A stretch of 56,744 nt of DNA. Origin: a virus. Of the stretch, positions 8,989-17,838 are shown piece by piece. The position numbers and the translations under genes are program-made. The notes under the pieces were generated by a model. That model searched no databases. It had not been told where the DNA came from and was given only the letters and a program-made list of their open reading frames with translations. Positions within the stretch are counted from its first letter, which is position 1; each line of letters opens with the position of its first letter. The stretch is from the IMG/VR virus record IMGVR_UViG_3300048016_000009, positions 1 through 56,744 of that record. One strand, given 5' to 3'.

Positions 8989-9342
8989 TTAGATTACGCA
9001 AACAGGTTGCGCGATTGTGAGAGGATCAACACCTTCAGGAATCATCGTTGGGTCCAAGATATCTCCGCTATCTTTGTCGCGCAAAGCATGAATGCAGTAA
9101 GCAACGGTATTGTCTTCTAAAGCCACAAGTTCGTGGTTGTATTCTGCTTTGATGAAAATCATCTGTGGTGCTTTGAAGTCGTTGGTTTTACCATTGACTG
9201 TGACACGCAGCGATCCAGCCGCCAAGAGTGTGAGATGATCGAACTGATGCACATGGCCTTGTTCAACATCTCCGGCTTTGGCGAAGTGCATCTGCTTTGA
9301 AAACAGATTGGCAACGCAGCCTAATGAATAACTTGGGAACAT
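8989..9342 (-). CDS. Cupin-fold protein
   Basis: A 117-residue single cupin. Motif 1 is visible as GHVHQFDHL with His30, His32 and His36, followed by AAGSLRVTVNG; motif 2 contributes His70 (YNHELVAL). These residues would bind one metal ion. Stand-alone cupins occur in phages, but their substrate is unknown. The gene sits between fibre and lysis genes with its own AAAGG ribosome site. It may be an enzyme acting on host sugars or a structural beta-barrel; I cannot tell which. Confidence 0.8.
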   Translation of the reverse strand: MFPSYSLGCVANLFSKQMHFAKAGDVEQGHVHQFDHLTLLAAGSLRVTVNGKTNDFKAPQMIFIKAEYNHELVALEDNTVAYCIHALRDKDSGDILDPTMIPEGVDPLTIAQPVCVI

Positions 9343-9351
9343 GGTCTACCT

Positions 9352-9558
9352 TTACTCTGGTGTGACTACTGGGATGGATGGAATAACTGGAGCAGTGAAC
9401 GAGCCGTCTGCATGCTTGATCCAGCCTTGCTCGACGTTGTCGGGAGCAGTTTCAAACATAGCTACTACCTCTGGGGTAAAGCAGTCGGCCAACTCAAAGC
9501 CGCCGTGAGGAACGAAGATCTCTTGAACAATATTTTCGACAACACGAATGTTTTTCAT
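9352..9558 (-). CDS. Small fibre-associated protein, 68 aa
   Basis: Start ATG 9558 lies two bases after the stop of the fibre gene and has GGAG upstream. The C-terminal GWIKHADGSFTAP pattern is common in small proteins encoded next to phage tail fibres. It is proposed as a fibre-assembly or minor tail protein on context only. Confidence 0.7.
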   Translation of the reverse strand: MKNIRVVENIVQEIFVPHGGFELADCFTPEVVAMFETAPDNVEQGWIKHADGSFTAPVIPSIPVVTPE

Positions 9559-9559
9559 T

Positions 9560-10417
9560 TTAGTACTCCACAATTACAAAACCGCGACCCATCGTACCAG
9601 CAGCAGTATTTGCACTACCACCACCCGGAAAACCCCCACCACCACAATAGGCGTTGGAATAAGCCCCGCCCCCACCACCGCCGTTAGAGCCATTACCGGC
9701 ACAGCCTACGTTGGGTGTGGACCCACCACCTCCACCAGTTCCAATAAAATCCAAACCAGCAACAGTGCCAATTGCACCATTTAGTTGACTCATAGTCACA
9801 CCCGTTCCGGTTTGTACAACAGGTGCCCCTCCGCTTCCGGTAAAACCGCTGCCACCGCTACCGCCGAAGGGTGTGCCCCCGTTAATTCCGGCTCCACCAC
9901 CAGCGCCACCGGGAGCAGAAAACCCGTTATAAGTTGTGCTTGAGCCACCCCGCCCGCCGTCTCCAAACATTGAAGCTGCACCCCCGCCGCCGCAACCCAT
10001 GTTGGTGTTACCGTACGTGCCGCCGTTGCCGCCGGTCGTGTTGATGTCGCCCCCAGAGCCGGTGCCTCCGTTGCCAGAGTTATAAGCGCCCGCACCTCCG
10101 CCACCAGTTGCAGAACAATAAGCGCCGAAGCTGGAGGTGGCGGAGCCGCTGGTGCCGACTGTCACAGCCACGGTTCCACCGGGTGTTAGGCCAGTAATGG
10201 TTTTCATCGAAAAACCGGCACCACCCCCAGCCAACATGCCGCCATACGCCCCGTTAGCGCCAATACCACCAGAACCCCATACCCGCACACGGACGGCACT
10301 GACCCCCGCTGGCACAGTAAAGGTGCCGCTTGCTGTAAAGAACTGGACCCGACCGGTGCCGAATACACCAGTAAAAGGATTCAGGTTTGTACTCGAATAT
10401 GTTGAAATATTACTCAT
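9560..10417 (-). CDS. Glycine-rich tail fibre or receptor-binding tip
   Basis: A 285-residue protein. Residues ~20-60 have the TFTVPAGVSAVRVRVWGSGG signature of glycine-rich phage tail domains, where a beta strand leads into a loop. The rest is extremely rich in glycine, alanine, serine and threonine with GGGGAG-type runs, compatible with a polyglycine-II-like adhesin tip. ATG 10417 shares one base with the stop of the long fibre gene and has GGAGA upstream. It likely caps the fibre and contacts the host receptor. Local GC is higher than in neighbours, as expected for Gly/Pro codons. Confidence 0.85.
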   Translation of the reverse strand: MSNISTYSSTNLNPFTGVFGTGRVQFFTASGTFTVPAGVSAVRVRVWGSGGIGANGAYGGMLAGGGAGFSMKTITGLTPGGTVAVTVGTSGSATSSFGAYCSATGGGGAGAYNSGNGGTGSGGDINTTGGNGGTYGNTNMGCGGGGAASMFGDGGRGGSSTTYNGFSAPGGAGGGAGINGGTPFGGSGGSGFTGSGGAPVVQTGTGVTMSQLNGAIGTVAGLDFIGTGGGGGSTPNVGCAGNGSNGGGGGGAYSNAYCGGGGFPGGGSANTAAGTMGRGFVIVEY

Positions 10418-12585
10418 TAGATGATTCTCCAAGTTGATCCATTATACACAAGTCCAAATGCCGCGCCATTAGTTGATGCGTACATATCTTCGGCAAGGGA
10501 CATGATAGTATTACCATTTCGCGCAATAGTAAGCGCGTTTATACTGAATGCTCCACCAGCATCCATGATATTAACTAAGTTTCCAACTGCTGGTGAAGCA
10601 GGAAGTGAGATTACAAAACTACCACCAGTTGTATTTGCTAAGATATTATTTCCAGCAATAGCTGTATAGTCTGTTGTTTTGACAATGTAACCTGATCCAC
10701 CAACTGTTAGATCACCGCTACCCAATACAGAACTACCATTGATAGTTTTGATGTTTGTACCACTAACCAGTGTAGATTGTACACCCGTGAGTGTGTTGTT
10801 TGCAATGTTGATAGTTTTGTTAGTAAGTGTCTGAGAATCTGTTGTACCAACAACATCACCTGTTGGTGCTGTCTTCAAAGCAAAGGCAGCAAGATCACTA
10901 TCATAACCCTGCACAGTCACACCAATAGCAGCAGGCTGCAAAGCAGTATCAGCATTAGTACCTTGAGCAGCAGTGGCATAGGCCGTACTAGCTGTAGTGG
11001 CTGCTGTACCTAAACCTAAATTAGTACGAGCTATAGAAACATCAGATACATCAGAGAGATTATTAAGGTTAACTAAGAAGCCACTTGCAGTGAATGCAGC
11101 ACTTGTCCACACAGAACCTGTCCATATAAACAAGTTGTTTGAGGTGGAGTTCCAGTAGATAGCACCAGTCAACAAAGTGTTGCCATCATTGTCTACAGTA
11201 GGTGCTGAAGCTTTAGAACCAAGGTAACGATCATCAAAGCTATCATAGCTGGCAGCAGCACTCGCAGCAGCGCTAGAGGCTGTAGAGGCTGAGTTACCAG
11301 CATTGGTTTCAGATGTTGCTGCATTGGAAGCAGAAGTTGCGGCTGAGGCGGCAGAGGCAGCAGCAGCGGTAGCACTACCCAATATGTTATCAACATACAC
11401 TTTGGTAGTGGCATCACCGTCAGCAGTAGGTGTACCAAGACCAGTAATCTTATTGCTACCCATCGCAATAGCACCAGTCATATTGCCGCCAGCTTTTGGC
11501 AGGTTCAAAGCATCAGCATTGTCTACATAGACCTTTGTTGCTGCATCTTGGTTTGCTGTAGGAGTACCAAGACCAGTGATCTTGTTAGTGCCCATAGTAA
11601 TGGCACCAGTCATAGTGCCACCAGCTAACGGAAGCTTAGTAGCAATAGAGTTGGTGAGTGTTGTGGACAGGTTAGGATCGTTACCTAATGCTGTAGCAAT
11701 CTCGTTGAGTGTATCCAATGTAGCTGGAGCAGAGGCAACCAAGTTACTAATCGATGTATCTACATAACCCTTAGTGGCTGCATCACCAGCATTGGTTGGT
11801 GTAGACAGATTGGTAATGGTGGCAGCAGTGCCAGCATTCATGTTCAAGCCACCGTTGATGACTACATCATTGAAAGTGGAAGAACCGCTAGAGGCTGTGA
11901 CGTTGCCTGTCAAGTTGCCTGTGACGTTGCCAACAACAGGACCAGTATGTGTACCAGCAGTGTTGCCTGTGACGTTGCCTGTCAAGTTACCAGCAAAACC
12001 TACAGTGGCTGTGACGGTAGTACCTGTGATGGCCTGTGCAGCAGCACCACCAATGACAGCACCATCAATTGTACCTGCGTTGATGTCAGCAGAAGCAATT
12101 GTTGCTGCGGTATTGACTGTCAGGTTAGTAACTGTAGCAGCAGCAGGTGTTGTCGCTCCAACAACAGTGTTGTCAATAGTGCCTGCATTGATGTCAGCAG
12201 TATCAGCAATCAAGCTATCAATGTTTGCTGTGCCATCAATGTACAGGTCTTTAAACTGTAATGCATTAGTACCGAGGTCAATGTCATTCCCAGTAACTGG
12301 AACAATAACACCATCTTGGAAACGAACTTGTTCAACGGCAACCCCACCAACTTCAACAAATACACCATGACGGTTATTAGTTGTATCGGTAGCAATCTTA
12401 TTCAGCATATCGCTGTCACCGATCAAGGGAACAGGATGGCCTTCAGCAGCAGTGCCGTCATGCTTATGACCACCAGTGGAGGAGAAAGCATCACGAAGAG
12501 CATTAAGCTCATTGTTGATTGGTGCAGCCCGTACAACAGCCGTTGGTACGATGTCAGCAGCAGATTGTCTTACGTAACCTGTCAT
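10417..12585 (-). CDS. Long tail fibre with DAxTKxYVD repeats
   Basis: A 722-residue fibre. The N-terminus (MTGYVRQSAADIV..) is probably the tail-attachment part. A threonine/asparagine/glycine-rich shaft follows with LTGNVTGN units. At least three copies of the phage fibre repeat are visible (GDAATKGYVD, QDAATKVYVD, GDATTKVYVD), and an alanine/serine coiled stretch is at ~435-475. The C-terminal ~200 residues are beta-rich and end in a hydrophobic domain. It is adjacent to the nozzle-like protein upstream and the glycine-rich tip downstream. AAGGAATA precedes the start. Its role is host adsorption. Confidence 0.9.
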   Translation of the reverse strand: MTGYVRQSAADIVPTAVVRAAPINNELNALRDAFSSTGGHKHDGTAAEGHPVPLIGDSDMLNKIATDTTNNRHGVFVEVGGVAVEQVRFQDGVIVPVTGNDIDLGTNALQFKDLYIDGTANIDSLIADTADINAGTIDNTVVGATTPAAATVTNLTVNTAATIASADINAGTIDGAVIGGAAAQAITGTTVTATVGFAGNLTGNVTGNTAGTHTGPVVGNVTGNLTGNVTASSGSSTFNDVVINGGLNMNAGTAATITNLSTPTNAGDAATKGYVDTSISNLVASAPATLDTLNEIATALGNDPNLSTTLTNSIATKLPLAGGTMTGAITMGTNKITGLGTPTANQDAATKVYVDNADALNLPKAGGNMTGAIAMGSNKITGLGTPTADGDATTKVYVDNILGSATAAAASAASAATSASNAATSETNAGNSASTASSAAASAAASYDSFDDRYLGSKASAPTVDNDGNTLLTGAIYWNSTSNNLFIWTGSVWTSAAFTASGFLVNLNNLSDVSDVSIARTNLGLGTAATTASTAYATAAQGTNADTALQPAAIGVTVQGYDSDLAAFALKTAPTGDVVGTTDSQTLTNKTINIANNTLTGVQSTLVSGTNIKTINGSSVLGSGDLTVGGSGYIVKTTDYTAIAGNNILANTTGGSFVISLPASPAVGNLVNIMDAGGAFSINALTIARNGNTIMSLAEDMYASTNGAAFGLVYNGSTWRII

Positions 12586-12593
12586 GTTATTCC

Positions 12594-14150
12594 TTATCGT
12601 CTATCGTTCATGGAGTAGTTCATCACCAATCCCTGAACAGTGTGACTAGCATTTGTATCGTTTGTCACATATTTGAAAGCTATGGAGAAACCAGAGCCTT
12701 CGATATTTATCTTCTCTACTGGTGAAGGGTTGCCATCAAAAATGGCAGCAGCATCATACACAGCTTCGTTATAGTAAGCAGCAGCACCACTTGTTGTCAT
12801 TGTGTAGTTGGCAGGATTGAAAACGTTTTGACTGTCTTCAAAATCATACGATACACCCAATGAGATTGTTGTAGAACCTTCGCTTCGCAAGAATGTTGTC
12901 AAGTTGTAGAAGTTCTTACGGATGGTAGGATCTTCAAAGTAGTAGTATGGGGTTTGATAAACAGACAATATTGGTTGTCCATCAAAGGACGATCCTGTTT
13001 CTTGCTTATGTACCTTACCATTAGCATCACCATGAATGACAATCTCATCCACACCTACATAACCACTCGACGCACATGTTGCTGGAAAATCAAACAACTG
13101 ACTATACTCAAAACCAAAACCACCATCACGCTGTCTCAGACCACCAAGTAAACCAAATGTACCAGCAGTAGGAATGAACATTCTAAACTGAGATTTCTTC
13201 CTAATAACTATTGAAGTCAATAAGTCAGGGTCAAGGTTATCAGCAACAAGTTCTTTCAAAATAGCAGTAATGGTAAACTGAATCTGCTTAGAGATTGTTT
13301 CGAGTTCAACGTCACCGATATTACCTGTACCTGCCACTGGTCTAAAACCATCCGGTCCTAAGAACAACAGATTACCACCAAGTTCTACCACACTATCTGA
13401 AGCAATACATCCCAAATTGGTAGTGACTTCACTAACTACGAAGTCAGCAATGTTTGTACCGACCAATGCTTTAATAGCATTCTTACCGAAGATGTAAAGA
13501 GTATCGCGGAAAGGCTTAATCTGTACAATTTCAAAGCCTACGTTAATAACACCTGCACCATTGGCTGGACTGAAATCTGTCTCATTAAGTGGTGCAGAGA
13601 AATAGAGATTGAACGGTTCAGATGGGTCACCAGCCAAGAACATGTGATTCTTAAAAGAAGAAGCAAACTTAGGAGAGTTAGGTGCGTTGGCATGTGTGAC
13701 CTGTGTATAGGTTGTACCATCATATGTTGCAGCCGGGTTAATACCATCTGTCAAGAACAACTTACTAGAAATCCAGTTGTAGCGAATCATCCTGACTTTC
13801 TTCACACCAGTCATAGTGACTGTGCCGGGAGTTGTGATAGCCACCCATGCTGAAGTAGCAGTGTTCCACCTATAGAAATAGTTTGTGCCTGTAGAAGGTT
13901 TGCGACACGCAAAGATGGCATCGTTAATGTTTTCAGCAACAGCAACACCCAACACACTACCTGTACCAGCTACAGTGCCGTAGTTGTTAGCATAACCACT
14001 TACACGACGATAGCCACCCGATGTAGATGGTTCGTAGTTGATAAGTTGTGTAGCCGATCCCGGCTCTTGTTCGCCCTGTGACAATACATCACGGTTGGTG
14101 TTCATGCCACCAATCGATGTTACTTTGTAGCCTAAGATTCTATCTGCCAT
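12594..14150 (-). CDS. Tail nozzle / stabilisation-type protein, 518 aa
   Basis: A beta-rich protein made of WxW/YxW-like strand repeats, compatible with a propeller. Examples are VSGYANNYGTVAG, FLTDGINPAATYDG, LYIFGKNAIKALVG and LFLGPDGFRPV. By order (adapter, this gene, fibre) it corresponds to the P22 gp10 or T7 gp12 class of short-tail components that plug and extend the portal channel. It directly overlaps the adapter gene. The exact family match cannot be checked here, but the position makes a tail-hub role likely. Confidence 0.8.
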   Translation of the reverse strand: MADRILGYKVTSIGGMNTNRDVLSQGEQEPGSATQLINYEPSTSGGYRRVSGYANNYGTVAGTGSVLGVAVAENINDAIFACRKPSTGTNYFYRWNTATSAWVAITTPGTVTMTGVKKVRMIRYNWISSKLFLTDGINPAATYDGTTYTQVTHANAPNSPKFASSFKNHMFLAGDPSEPFNLYFSAPLNETDFSPANGAGVINVGFEIVQIKPFRDTLYIFGKNAIKALVGTNIADFVVSEVTTNLGCIASDSVVELGGNLLFLGPDGFRPVAGTGNIGDVELETISKQIQFTITAILKELVADNLDPDLLTSIVIRKKSQFRMFIPTAGTFGLLGGLRQRDGGFGFEYSQLFDFPATCASSGYVGVDEIVIHGDANGKVHKQETGSSFDGQPILSVYQTPYYYFEDPTIRKNFYNLTTFLRSEGSTTISLGVSYDFEDSQNVFNPANYTMTTSGAAAYYNEAVYDAAAIFDGNPSPVEKINIEGSGFSIAFKYVTNDTNASHTVQGLVMNYSMNDRR

Positions 14151-14863
14151 TATGCAACTCGTTGTGATGTACGCGACTGAACAATCATTGTCGAACGCAT
14201 AACCAATGGCTCATCCATCAACAATCGACGCATTGTCTTAATACCTTGCTCAAACCTATCACGATGCAAGTTAGCGCTTTGTTCATTAGAACGATACAAC
14301 ATCATGTATGTCATAGCACCATCAATGACAACGCTGTCAAAGCGGCTAGGAACAATACAGGTATCAGTGGACTCTGCCATATCAACAGGGAATGACCAGT
14401 ATTTGTATTCGATGACGTAGGCTTGATCAGCACGTGGTGTGACACTAAACTTACCTTCTTGTGTTTGAACTACAGCTTCTGTAGGACCGTAACCACCAGC
14501 ACCAGCAGCGTCATCAATAGGACGACGAGTATCCAAGTACTCTGGATAAGACAATACAGGCAAACGCCGTGGTTCGTTATTACCTGCAATTATCTGTTTC
14601 AAATAAAACGATTCCCAATCAACACTGGATGTGTCTGCTGGAAAGTTATAATTAGATGTGCCATCAGTGGCAAGTGTTTGAGAATATGTAACGAGTGCAA
14701 AAGGCCATTCTTGTGCAGAATGCATCAACTCTCTAACAGATGAATTGATGGCCTGTTTAGCCAACGCCTGCACGTTACGCGCACCATCGAATTCAGTGGG
14801 GTCCATAACGACCTCACCCATTCGTCGCAGCAATTCATTTGTTAAGGAGATGTATGTTGACAT
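14150..14863 (-). CDS. Head-tail adapter (P22 gp4 / T7 gp11 type)
   Basis: A 237-residue mostly helical protein. The N-terminal pattern (TNELLRRMGE.. then INSSVRELMHSAQEWPFAL) and the later YRSNEQSANLHRDRFEQGI are typical of the short-tail adapter family that docks on the portal. It overlaps the nozzle gene at 14150. Its place just downstream of the coat and decoration genes fits a head-completion role. No strong ribosome site is visible before ATG 14863. Confidence 0.75.
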   Translation of the reverse strand: MSTYISLTNELLRRMGEVVMDPTEFDGARNVQALAKQAINSSVRELMHSAQEWPFALVTYSQTLATDGTSNYNFPADTSSVDWESFYLKQIIAGNNEPRRLPVLSYPEYLDTRRPIDDAAGAGGYGPTEAVVQTQEGKFSVTPRADQAYVIEYKYWSFPVDMAESTDTCIVPSRFDSVVIDGAMTYMMLYRSNEQSANLHRDRFEQGIKTMRRLLMDEPLVMRSTMIVQSRTSQRVA

Positions 14864-14880
14864 AGTTTATAAGCAAGAAA

Positions 14881-14906
14881 GGGGTGAGCCTTTTACAACC
14901 CACCCC
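14881..14906 (-). terminator. Hairpin after the decoration gene
   Basis: A GGGGTG/CACCCC stem of 6 bp, with a 14-base loop that can extend the pairing, is followed on the minus strand by TTTCTT. It lies between the stop at 14923 and the adapter start at 14863. It probably attenuates read-through from the capsid genes. Confidence 0.6.
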
Positions 14907-14922
14907 ATGAAGATATTAGCGA

Positions 14923-15330
14923 TTAAGCCAGTTGATCGCGGTCAACTTCTTCAGCAGCTTGAGCGCTCTTAGAGCAGTCAACCACCACAGCCCACACACG
15001 ACCAGTGATAGCACCGGGTGTACCAGAGATGGTAGTCACAACGTCGATGGTGTCAGCAGCAGCGATAAAGCCGGGAGTAACGCCACCCTTGTTGGTGTTA
15101 GCAGCAGTGTTGTCAAAGTTCAAGTCGTTAGCAAACACAGTAGTGCCATCAGTGACATCCAATGTATAAGTTGTAACGTCAGGAACAACGGTGAAGTTCT
15201 GAAAACCAGCAGCCAACACAGTAGTGCCAGCAGGAACAGAGATACCAACGGTGGTAGCAGAAGCGCCACCCAAAGTCACGACCTTCTCAACGAGAACAGG
15301 AGCGTAACGAACAGATTGAACGATAGCCAT
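14923..15330 (-). CDS. Probable head decoration protein, 135 aa
   Basis: A small beta-rich protein (VTLGGASATTVGISVPAGTT.. with alternating V/T/G) encoded directly downstream of the major capsid gene, separated from it by a strong hairpin. A strong ribosome site (AAAGGAAAT) suggests high expression. Size, composition and place match capsid decoration or fibre-like head proteins. An acidic C-terminal tail (AAEEVDRDQLA) ends the chain. Family assignment uncertain. Confidence 0.75.
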   Translation of the reverse strand: MAIVQSVRYAPVLVEKVVTLGGASATTVGISVPAGTTVLAAGFQNFTVVPDVTTYTLDVTDGTTVFANDLNFDNTAANTNKGGVTPGFIAAADTIDVVTTISGTPGAITGRVWAVVVDCSKSAQAAEEVDRDQLA

Positions 15331-15364
15331 TTTAGATTTCCTTTAATGAAAGATGATTGATGTA

Positions 15365-15398
15365 GAAACAGGGAAGCGTTTTAAGCTTCCCCTGTTTC
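15365..15398 (-). terminator. Strong terminator after the coat gene
   Basis: A 13-bp stem (GAAACAGGGAAGC with its complement, one bulged base) with a 7-base loop abuts the coat stop codon at 15400. The transcript's 3' arm is CCCTGTTTC. A partial terminator directly behind the major coat gene recalls T7, where it boosts coat over downstream products. Confidence 0.75.
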
Positions 15399-15399
15399 A

Positions 15400-16470
15400 T
15401 TAGGCCACGTTGTACTTCGCAGTCACGATGGCTTCTGGACGCAAGATCTTACGACCGTACAGATGCATACCACGCACGATGTCAGCAAAGCTGTCGGGAT
15501 CGCGGTAAGTCTCAGTCTTGTTGATTTGCTGAGCAGTTGCCACAGCAGCGTCTTGACCAGCAACGATCACACCGAAGTTGGCGTTCTGGTTAGCTGTACC
15601 AGCAGTGCCGGGACCAGTGCCAATCTTAGGCAGGTTGTTCGACACATAGATACGGAAACCGTGCAGGTTGTTGATGACCAAACCGTTTTGCAGACCGGAA
15701 CCACCGAAGTCGGCGTTCAACAGACGGCTGTCTTCGTCCTTCAACATCTCAACGAACACTGGGTCAACGACCAACCAACGACCTTGGGTATCAACGAACT
15801 GCTGATCCAACAGACGACCCATACGTGCGATCACCATCAAAGGTGAGGCAGTAGCGGTAGGCATTGTGGTTGCACCAGACAGGCGTGGAGCCAAAGGAAT
15901 GGAATGATCACCAGCAGAACCTGTAGTGATGTTACCGAAGCTAGACTTGATCAGCTTCATGCTGGTCAACAGCTCGTCAGCGCCAGCAGAGGCAACAGCC
16001 TTGGTGCCGGGAGCAGTGGTACGAGCAGTGTCAGCGTTGGCATGCAAAGCAGACTGGGTGTAACCGGACAAGTAGCCCAACACGTCTTGGTCATACTGGT
16101 CACGCAGGCGATAGCCAGCACGGTCAGTAGCCATTTGCATGAAGTTCACGTGCGAGTGAGCAGCTTCGATGTCATCAGACTTGAATGCGAAATAGTTCGA
16201 CTGGTCAATCACCAAGGTGAAGTCTTCGTCGTCCAAGTCTTGAGCAGTGATTTGTGTACCACGCTTGTAAGGCTGAACCGAAACTTCTGGCTCTTTAATG
16301 ATTTTAACGCTGTCGCCCATTTGAGCGATTTCGCCGAAGTAGTCATTGTTGGTGATGTCTTCAACAACAGACGACTTGCGGAAAGCAAGTTGTACTTTTT
16401 TGGAATAGATTACGGCACTGAAGTTACCATTGGGCAAATTGCCGTAGCCGGGTGCGGAAGGAAAAGCCAT
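15400..16470 (-). CDS. Major capsid protein
   Basis: A 356-residue coat protein. The order scaffold, then coat, then decoration is typical. The sequence has the HK97-fold style: an N-arm, an E-loop-like region with acidic strands (~80-105), a helical spine (~115-145, DRAGYRLRDQYDQDVLGYL), and a P-domain with WLVVDPVFVEML. The AGGAGA ribosome site is strong. Transcription can start from a dedicated sigma70-type promoter about 320 bases upstream, through a long structured leader, and a strong hairpin terminates behind the gene. It is the main shell protein. Confidence 0.92.
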   Translation of the reverse strand: MAFPSAPGYGNLPNGNFSAVIYSKKVQLAFRKSSVVEDITNNDYFGEIAQMGDSVKIIKEPEVSVQPYKRGTQITAQDLDDEDFTLVIDQSNYFAFKSDDIEAAHSHVNFMQMATDRAGYRLRDQYDQDVLGYLSGYTQSALHANADTARTTAPGTKAVASAGADELLTSMKLIKSSFGNITTGSAGDHSIPLAPRLSGATTMPTATASPLMVIARMGRLLDQQFVDTQGRWLVVDPVFVEMLKDEDSRLLNADFGGSGLQNGLVINNLHGFRIYVSNNLPKIGTGPGTAGTANQNANFGVIVAGQDAAVATAQQINKTETYRDPDSFADIVRGMHLYGRKILRPEAIVTAKYNVA

Positions 16471-16785
16471 TTAAAAATCTCCTATAGATATATTGGCATA
16501 CATATAAAACATACGCTAACAAAGTCCACAGGGCTGTATCTTCTAGGTGTATAAGAATACCCACTAGCTATTAAGGTATTCGTATAGGCTAGATCAACTA
16601 GGTTGTCTGCTTACTAACGTTTTGCGCTAACAGCAACAAGAAACTACTGTCTCTGTCGCTTTACCAATGTCGAACCTTAAATGCACTGTTGGTGGACGAA
16701 GCTATCGTCGGCAATAGAGCTATAACAGTTCAACGTTTAACAGAGAAGATAGCTATATAAGTTACAACTATCTTGCTCTGTTGAA
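16471..16785 (-). ncRNA. Structured leader of the coat gene
   Basis: There is no gene in these ~315 bases. On the minus transcript the first bases form a large hairpin: 7 bp (16739-16745 with 16776-16782) plus 6 bp (16747-16752 with 16768-16773). Then follow an ACTGTT/AACAGT stem (16685-16690 with 16724-16729) enclosing GACGA/TCGTC (16695-16699 with 16705-16709), and GAATACC/GGTATTC (16555-16561 with 16575-16581). The last competes with CTAGC/GCTAG (16564-16568 with 16588-16592), so two folds are mutually exclusive. It could serve mRNA stability, antitermination or translational control of the coat gene. It is a folded leader by inspection only. Confidence 0.55.
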
Positions 16786-16786
16786 A

Positions 16787-16816
16787 GTTATACCAGACTT
16801 TTTCAGCCCGTGTCAA
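16787..16816 (-). promoter_or_regulatory. sigma70-type promoter for the coat gene
   Basis: On the minus strand TTGACA (16816-16811), an 18-base spacer and TATAAC (16792-16787) form a near-consensus promoter just after the scaffold stop region. The predicted start falls at about 16780, at the foot of the first leader hairpin. Confidence 0.78.
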
Positions 16817-16819
16817 CTA

Positions 16820-17692
16820 TTATCGTGCGCCGCTACTCAAATCGTAAATAAATTTACCACTCAGCATAGCTGCGTTGATCTTTTCTTCATTCGCTTCGTA
16901 CTGCTTGCTAGTCATCTTCTGTACTTGCGACTCATAAATTACACCTTCGGTATCTTTACCTGTTGGGGCTGATCGCTCACTACGGGTACGTACACCTTCG
17001 GCAGCAGAAGTGTCTTCCTTCTTCGACTTCGCCTTAGTAATATTACGATCAATCTTATACAGATCAATGGCACGAGCAGCAGAACGAGCATCTGTATCGT
17101 TCTCGTATAGAGCCTGTTGCACCCAGTTAGGTTGCTCTTCTGCCCAGTTATGGAAATCATCAGTATCTCGGATGGTGTCAAAGTCTGGATGAATCTTCAT
17201 GAGTTCAAGCTCAGCCTTCTCACGGGCTGTCAATCGCTCACGCTCATCCAAGTTTTTAAAGCGCTCTTCAATTGAAGCGGTTTGTTCTTTGGCTTTCTTG
17301 ATGGCAATTGTTTCTACAATCTTTGCCACGTCAGGATATGTCTCTGCCCACTTAGCCAGTTCGTCTTCACTGGTAGGCATCTTAATTTGTTTCTCGGTAG
17401 ACTGAGTAAGCTGACTACGCAACTCATCAATTTGTTTCTGCAACGTTACTTGTTGTTGTTGAGAATGACGACGAAGATCACCGTAGCGCTTCTTAAAGCT
17501 TTTCTCTTCTGCGGTCAGATTGCTGTCATCATCTGCGGGTTCATCCGCAGGTGGTGTAGGATCAACCTTACCTTCAGTGAGTTGTTTCAGTTCTTCTTCT
17601 TCACGTTCAATTCGCTCACGGTTAGTATTGCGTTTACCAAATGGTGCGACTGCAACGGTTTGTTGCTTTTGTTCCAAGACTACTTCAGTCAT
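16820..17692 (-). CDS. Scaffolding protein
   Basis: A 290-residue, highly charged helical protein directly before the coat gene. Acidic/proline N-terminal linker (..DPTPPADEPADDD..), long coiled coil (~75-170 with KKRYGDLRRHSQQQQ and many E/K/R) and a helical C-terminus. This composition and position are characteristic of capsid-assembly scaffolds, which fill the procapsid and leave on packaging. AAAAGG lies before ATG 17692. The stop lies next to the coat promoter. A 7-bp TGACGGG/CCCGTCA hairpin sits in the 126-base gap upstream. Confidence 0.85.
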   Translation of the reverse strand: MTEVVLEQKQQTVAVAPFGKRNTNRERIEREEEELKQLTEGKVDPTPPADEPADDDSNLTAEEKSFKKRYGDLRRHSQQQQVTLQKQIDELRSQLTQSTEKQIKMPTSEDELAKWAETYPDVAKIVETIAIKKAKEQTASIEERFKNLDERERLTAREKAELELMKIHPDFDTIRDTDDFHNWAEEQPNWVQQALYENDTDARSAARAIDLYKIDRNITKAKSKKEDTSAAEGVRTRSERSAPTGKDTEGVIYESQVQKMTSKQYEANEEKINAAMLSGKFIYDLSSGAR

Positions 17693-17810
17693 AAATACCT
17701 TTTAAGTTGGGGCTGCGCTGTAGGAGACATTATTGTCCCGGAGTCAGGTAGCCAATGATGACGGGTTATTGTTTAGTACCAATCTGCCCGTCACAGATTC
17801 TGGTATTCAT

Positions 17811-17838
17811 AGTATACCTTAGTTTCGCTTACTAACAA
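17811..17838 (-). promoter_or_regulatory. Candidate promoter before the scaffold gene
   Basis: Minus strand TTGTTA (17838-17833), a 16-base spacer and TATACT (17816-17811). The -35 overlaps the end of the upstream gene. The match is fair but not perfect. It would let scaffold and coat be expressed apart from the portal region. Confidence 0.4.

Noticed and set aside
10417-12585. CRISPR-like or phase-variable repeats in the fibre gene
   Set aside because: The repeats are degenerate protein-level fibre motifs with no regular spacers or homopolymer slippage tracts.
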